From assembly GCA_903929895.1 (NCBI GenBank), contig CAIYWM010000073.1:1-7565 (forward strand): 7,565 bases of DNA, given 5' to 3'. This stretch comes from an uncultured Alphaproteobacteria bacterium. GTDB lineage: Bacteria > Pseudomonadota > Alphaproteobacteria > Reyranellales > Reyranellaceae. Positions within the stretch are counted from its first letter, which is position 1. Each line of letters begins with the position of its first letter. This document shows positions 5,636 through 7,565 of the stretch, piece by piece. Under the pieces are notes generated by a model. It was not told where the DNA came from and ran no database searches. It was given only the letters and a program-made list of their open reading frames with translations. The position numbers and the translations under genes were made by a program.

Positions 5636-5941
5636 GCCTTAACTGTACGGGCGCGTTCGCTCCTGCAGCAATGAAACGGTCGGTCGAATCAGGCTGCCAC
5701 GACGGCAGGAAAGACTGCGCAGACCGCCAACCGGAGAAAATTCAACTCCGCCGCGACGAACGCCTGGAGTCATTCCGAGCGGGATCGAAACATACACCAC
5801 AACCTCATGCTGAAGAGCGCTCCGCAGGAGCGCGTCTCGAAGCATGGGCACGAGCACTGCGTCTGCTGCCCACCCTTCGAGACGGCTGCGATGCAGCCTC
5901 CTCAAGGTGAGGTGGAGTGGTCAATACGAGACGGGAAGACT
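5636..5941. other. non-coding gap between the 90-residue ORF and soxA
   Basis: About 306 bp without a credible gene. An 88-residue minus-strand frame (5639-5905) covers most of it but is Arg/Leu/Ser-rich and runs through the palindromic repeat, so I treat it as chance. The part at 5636-5800 should hold the promoter of the 90-residue ORF and Lrp gene, but no clear -35/-10 pair stands out. A weak CTGCC/GGCAG inverted repeat lies at 5694-5708. The part at 5803-5912 is the structured repeat described separately. Confidence 0.6.
5803..5912. repeat. 110-bp cloverleaf-like palindromic intergenic repeat
   Basis: This is a nested imperfect palindrome with four parts. The outer arms CCTCATGCTGAAGAG (5803-5817) and the reverse complement at 5898-5912 match at 11 of 15 positions. 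The inner arms 5834-5850 (GTCTCGAAGCATGGGCA) and 5867-5883 match at 15 of 17. Two perfect side hairpins sit symmetrically between them: GCGCTCC-GCA-GGAGCGC (5817-5833) and GGCTGC-GAT-GCAGCC (5884-5898). The CCTCA...TCTCGAAG...CTTCGAGAC...TGAGG arrangement resembles dispersed extragenic palindromes common in Bradyrhizobium-like genomes (from memory). It begins 30 bp downstream of the soxA stop, so it may also act as a terminator or mRNA 3' stabiliser for the sox operon. Confidence 0.78.
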
Positions 5942-6718
5942 CTAAGGCCGCACAGCCGGGGTCTCCAGCTTCATGCCCTTCGCCCGCTCCATCAGATAGA
6001 GCTCCAGCGCCGTATATTCGGGAGCATCGAGCGGCCAGGCTTCGGCACGGATACCAACGAGGCAATTGCGCAGCCGCCGCTTCAGGGAGCCCAGCGCCTG
6101 CCATTCCAGGCGATAGATCGGATAGCCGGTGGGATGTGCCTCCGGAATGACGATGCCCGCCAGTTTCTTGCCGGCATTGTCGTCATGGCAGATCGCGCAG
6201 GACAGGTTGAGCTGGCCCTGGCGGCGGCGATAGATCTCGGCACCGTCCCGGCGGAAGGCATCCAGGCGCGGATCATAAGGCGGCGCAATCTGCAGGTCGC
6301 GCGACTGGTGCGCGACATACACGGCGAGCGCCAGCAGGTCGCGATTCTCGGGCGGCAGCCGGTCGGCCTTCTGATGTTCCGTGCGGCAGAGGTTGATGCG
6401 GCCCTCGAGATCGACCGGACGGTCACTGCCCGCCGGGATCGCGGGATAGCGCGCGGCCACGCCCTTCATGTTGACGGCGGCGTCGCCATGGCAATCGGCG
6501 CAGGATTTGTCGGCTGCCCCGGCCACCCTGTTCCAGAGCTGGCCGCCGAGTTGGACGAACAGCATGCCGGGATTGGCCGTATCGTCGTCCTGCATCTTCT
6601 GCAGGGCCTCGCCCATGTCCTGGTAGCCGGACCGCCGCTTGTCCGCGCCAACTTGCGCGGCCGCGTAGGATGCGGCGAACACCAGCGCCAAGCCGATGAC
6701 GAGCAGCCGCGCGGTCAT
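5942..6718 (-). CDS. soxA: SoxA, diheme c-type cytochrome of the SoxAX thiosulfate-oxidising complex
   Basis: This is a 258-residue protein with a Sec signal peptide (residues 1-21, MTARLLVIGLALVFAASYAAA). There are two CXXCH heme sites: C73-A-D-C-H77 and C174-A-I-C-H178. C111 (NLCRTEHQ) is the expected distal ligand of the first heme. C219 (RLRNCLVGIRAEAW) is the expected active-site cysteine, a persulfide ligand in characterised SoxA. The C-terminus LEKYL-like ALELYLMERAKGMKLETPAVRP is typical. SoxAX covalently attaches thiosulfate to the SoxY carrier cysteine in the periplasm. The ATG at 6718 overlaps the soxZ stop as ATGA. Upstream in-frame extension would be antisense-like shadow of soxZ. 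This SoxA is the diheme form, keeping both hemes. Confidence 0.95.
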   Translation of the reverse strand: MTARLLVIGLALVFAASYAAAQVGADKRRSGYQDMGEALQKMQDDDTANPGMLFVQLGGQLWNRVAGAADKSCADCHGDAAVNMKGVAARYPAIPAGSDRPVDLEGRINLCRTEHQKADRLPPENRDLLALAVYVAHQSRDLQIAPPYDPRLDAFRRDGAEIYRRRQGQLNLSCAICHDDNAGKKLAGIVIPEAHPTGYPIYRLEWQALGSLKRRLRNCLVGIRAEAWPLDAPEYTALELYLMERAKGMKLETPAVRP

Positions 6719-7035
6719 TCGACGGCGATGTCGACCCGCTGCTCGGCGGCGAAGCCTTCGTCGCCGGTCCAGCGCAGGACCATCGTGCCGCTCTCCTTCG
6801 CCTCGGCGAAGAAAGACACGAACGGATTGGCGGCGATCGCGGGCGACATGTCCATCGCGAAAACTTCGGCGCCGTTCCAGGTCGCGGTGAATCGCTCGAT
6901 GATGTTGCGCGGGATGATGCGGCCGTTCGGACCGGGCCGGAAGCCGGTCTCCATCGGGTGCATGATCAGCGCCTTGATCTCGATGACGGCGCCGCGCTTG
7001 GCGGTCTTCGGGGCGTTCACCAGGATGTTCGACAT
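6715..7035 (-). CDS. soxZ: SoxZ, sulfur-carrier partner of SoxY
   Basis: This is a 106-residue protein, the usual SoxZ size, with no signal peptide, as expected because SoxZ is exported with SoxY. It has family motifs: RGAVIEIKALIMHPMETGFRP (14-34), RNIIERFTATWNGAEVFAMDM (43-63), and SFFAEAKESGTMVLRWTGDEG (74-94). It forms a heterodimer with SoxY, presenting the carrier cysteine to SoxAX, SoxB and SoxCD. The ATG at 7035 overlaps the soxY stop by one base (TGATG), and its stop overlaps soxA. Strict co-translation is implied. Confidence 0.94.
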   Translation of the reverse strand: MSNILVNAPKTAKRGAVIEIKALIMHPMETGFRPGPNGRIIPRNIIERFTATWNGAEVFAMDMSPAIAANPFVSFFAEAKESGTMVLRWTGDEGFAAEQRVDIAVE

Positions 7036-7478
7036 CAGGGCGATTCCTCGAGGCAGGCGGCAAGGGTCACGATCACGTCGGCGCCAGCGCTCCAGAACCT
7101 GCCGTCGCTGGTCTCGGCGATGGCGATGATCCGCTGGCTGTCGCCGAGCTTGATGCGCGTGCCGACGATCGCCTTGCCGCTGCGCGGACCGAGCCGGGCG
7201 GAGAAGACGTTGGGCTGCGGGTTCTTCTCGTTGAAGACATGGATCGCCTTCACGTGGTCGGCTTCGGTCATCGGACCATCGACCGACACGGTGAGCGGCA
7301 CCGTGCTGCCGTTCTCGACCAGCGGCGGGACGTCGAGCTTGACCCGCCCTTCGGTCGGCGTGGCCGTCCCGACGATCTCGCGGATGGCCTCGGCCATGGC
7401 ATCGGGGGTCGCCGTCGCGGGCGAGAGCGGCACGAGAACGACGGCAGCCGTGCCGGCAAGGAAGAGACGTCGATCCAT
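7035..7478 (-). CDS. soxY: SoxY, sulfur carrier with atypical C-terminal arm
   Basis: This is a 147-residue protein with a Tat-type signal at the N-terminus (DRRLFLAG, hydrophobic core, cleavage probably near ATA at residue 23). The body fits SoxY: EAIREIVGTATPTEGRVKLDVPPLVENGSTVPLTVSVD (30-67), HVKAIHVFNEKNPQPNVFSARLGPRSGKA (75-103) and a last strand VIVTLAAC. The sole cysteine is C142, where the carrier cysteine belongs. It is followed by LEESP instead of the usual GG of a GGCGG-type terminus, and preceded by AA instead of GG. In known systems this arm carries thiosulfate and sulfane through the cycle. soxY starts directly after the soxX stop (TGAATG, no gap), so the ATG at 7478 is well set. 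Confidence 0.93.
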   Translation of the reverse strand: MDRRLFLAGTAAVVLVPLSPATATPDAMAEAIREIVGTATPTEGRVKLDVPPLVENGSTVPLTVSVDGPMTEADHVKAIHVFNEKNPQPNVFSARLGPRSGKAIVGTRIKLGDSQRIIAIAETSDGRFWSAGADVIVTLAACLEESP

Positions 7479-7565
7479 TCAATCCCTCAACGTGACGAGA
7501 TAGGCCACGACATCCTCGACCTGTGCGGCGGTGAGGATCGTCCTGCCCTCGAAGTTGCGGGCGAC
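7479..7565 (-). CDS. soxX: SoxX cytochrome c, C-terminal fragment
   Basis: Only the last 28 residues are inside the window: VARNFEGRTILTAAQVEDVV, then AYLVTLRD and TGA. The pattern F-x-G-x-x-I-L-T/S-x-x-Q-x-E-D-V-V-A-Y-L is the well-known SoxX C-terminus. The partner SoxA is three genes downstream, and the next gene soxY follows with no intervening base. The heme motif and signal peptide lie off the right edge. This is a short fragment, but context makes the call firm. Confidence 0.88.
   Translation of the reverse strand, partial: VARNFEGRTILTAAQVEDVVAYLVTLRD

Noticed and set aside
5639..5905. 88-residue minus-strand open frame
   Set aside because: It spans the cloverleaf repeat, is Arg/Leu/Ser-rich, and has no recognisable feature.
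5803..5912. CRISPR, tRNA or attachment site reading of the palindromic region
   Set aside because: There are no regularly spaced direct repeats, no tRNA-conserved bases (such as GGTTCGA with CCA-ready acceptor), and no integrase gene nearby.
6719..7063. N-terminal extension of SoxA in the same frame
   Set aside because: It is an alternate-frame shadow of soxZ. The signal peptide begins at ATG 6718, and the ATGA overlap with soxZ fits a coupled start.
5807..7129. 440-residue plus-strand open frame
   Set aside because: It is antisense to soxA and soxZ, which have unmistakable heme and carrier motifs, and it starts inside the palindromic repeat.

Overview
The window is high-GC DNA that reads as an alphaproteobacterial chromosome. 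The pointers are an ECF sigma factor paired with an NrsF-type anti-sigma factor, Caulobacter SigF-like promoters, and a sox thiosulfate-oxidation cluster. I cannot name the genus; a Hyphomicrobiales-like organism is a guess. Genes are tightly packed, with several 1-4 bp start/stop overlaps. I see no rRNA, tRNA, insertion sequence or CRISPR array.

Left end (1-1201): the first 60 residues of a TauE/SafE-type permease on the minus strand, then a divergent LysR-family regulator on the plus strand. They share a 76-bp intergenic region that holds a small palindrome.

Centre (1155-4873): a complete, self-contained metal-stress locus. On the minus strand lie an ECF16/SigF-like sigma factor and its six-TM anti-sigma factor NrsF, joined by an ATGA overlap. 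Divergent from them is a four-gene bufferin operon: bufA (DUF2282 precursor with a signal peptide and four cysteines), bufB (DUF692, multinuclear non-heme iron oxidase, MNIO), bufC (DUF2063 partner) and a DoxX-family membrane protein. Bufferins are recently described ribosomally made, thiooxazole-bearing copper-binding peptides. The 153-bp divergent region carries two promoter-like sequences, one per strand, each reading GTAA(C/T)G-N16-CGAA. Their -35 elements lie in the arms of a perfect 10-bp inverted repeat. The simplest model is that metal stress releases the sigma factor from NrsF. The sigma factor then switches on both its own operon and the bufferin operon, and modified bufferin sequesters copper in the periplasm.

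Right of centre (4851-5941): an Lrp/AsnC regulator convergent with the DoxX gene, then an unrecognised 90-residue ORF on the same strand. After these come about 300 bp of non-coding DNA ending in a 110-bp cloverleaf-like imperfect palindrome that resembles the dispersed intergenic repeats of alphaproteobacteria.

Right end (5942-7565): a minus-strand sox operon in the order soxX (3' end only), soxY, soxZ, soxA. It encodes the periplasmic carrier SoxYZ and the SoxAX cytochrome that loads thiosulfate onto it. SoxY ends in AACLEESP instead of the usual GGCGG-type swinging arm, although its single cysteine is kept.
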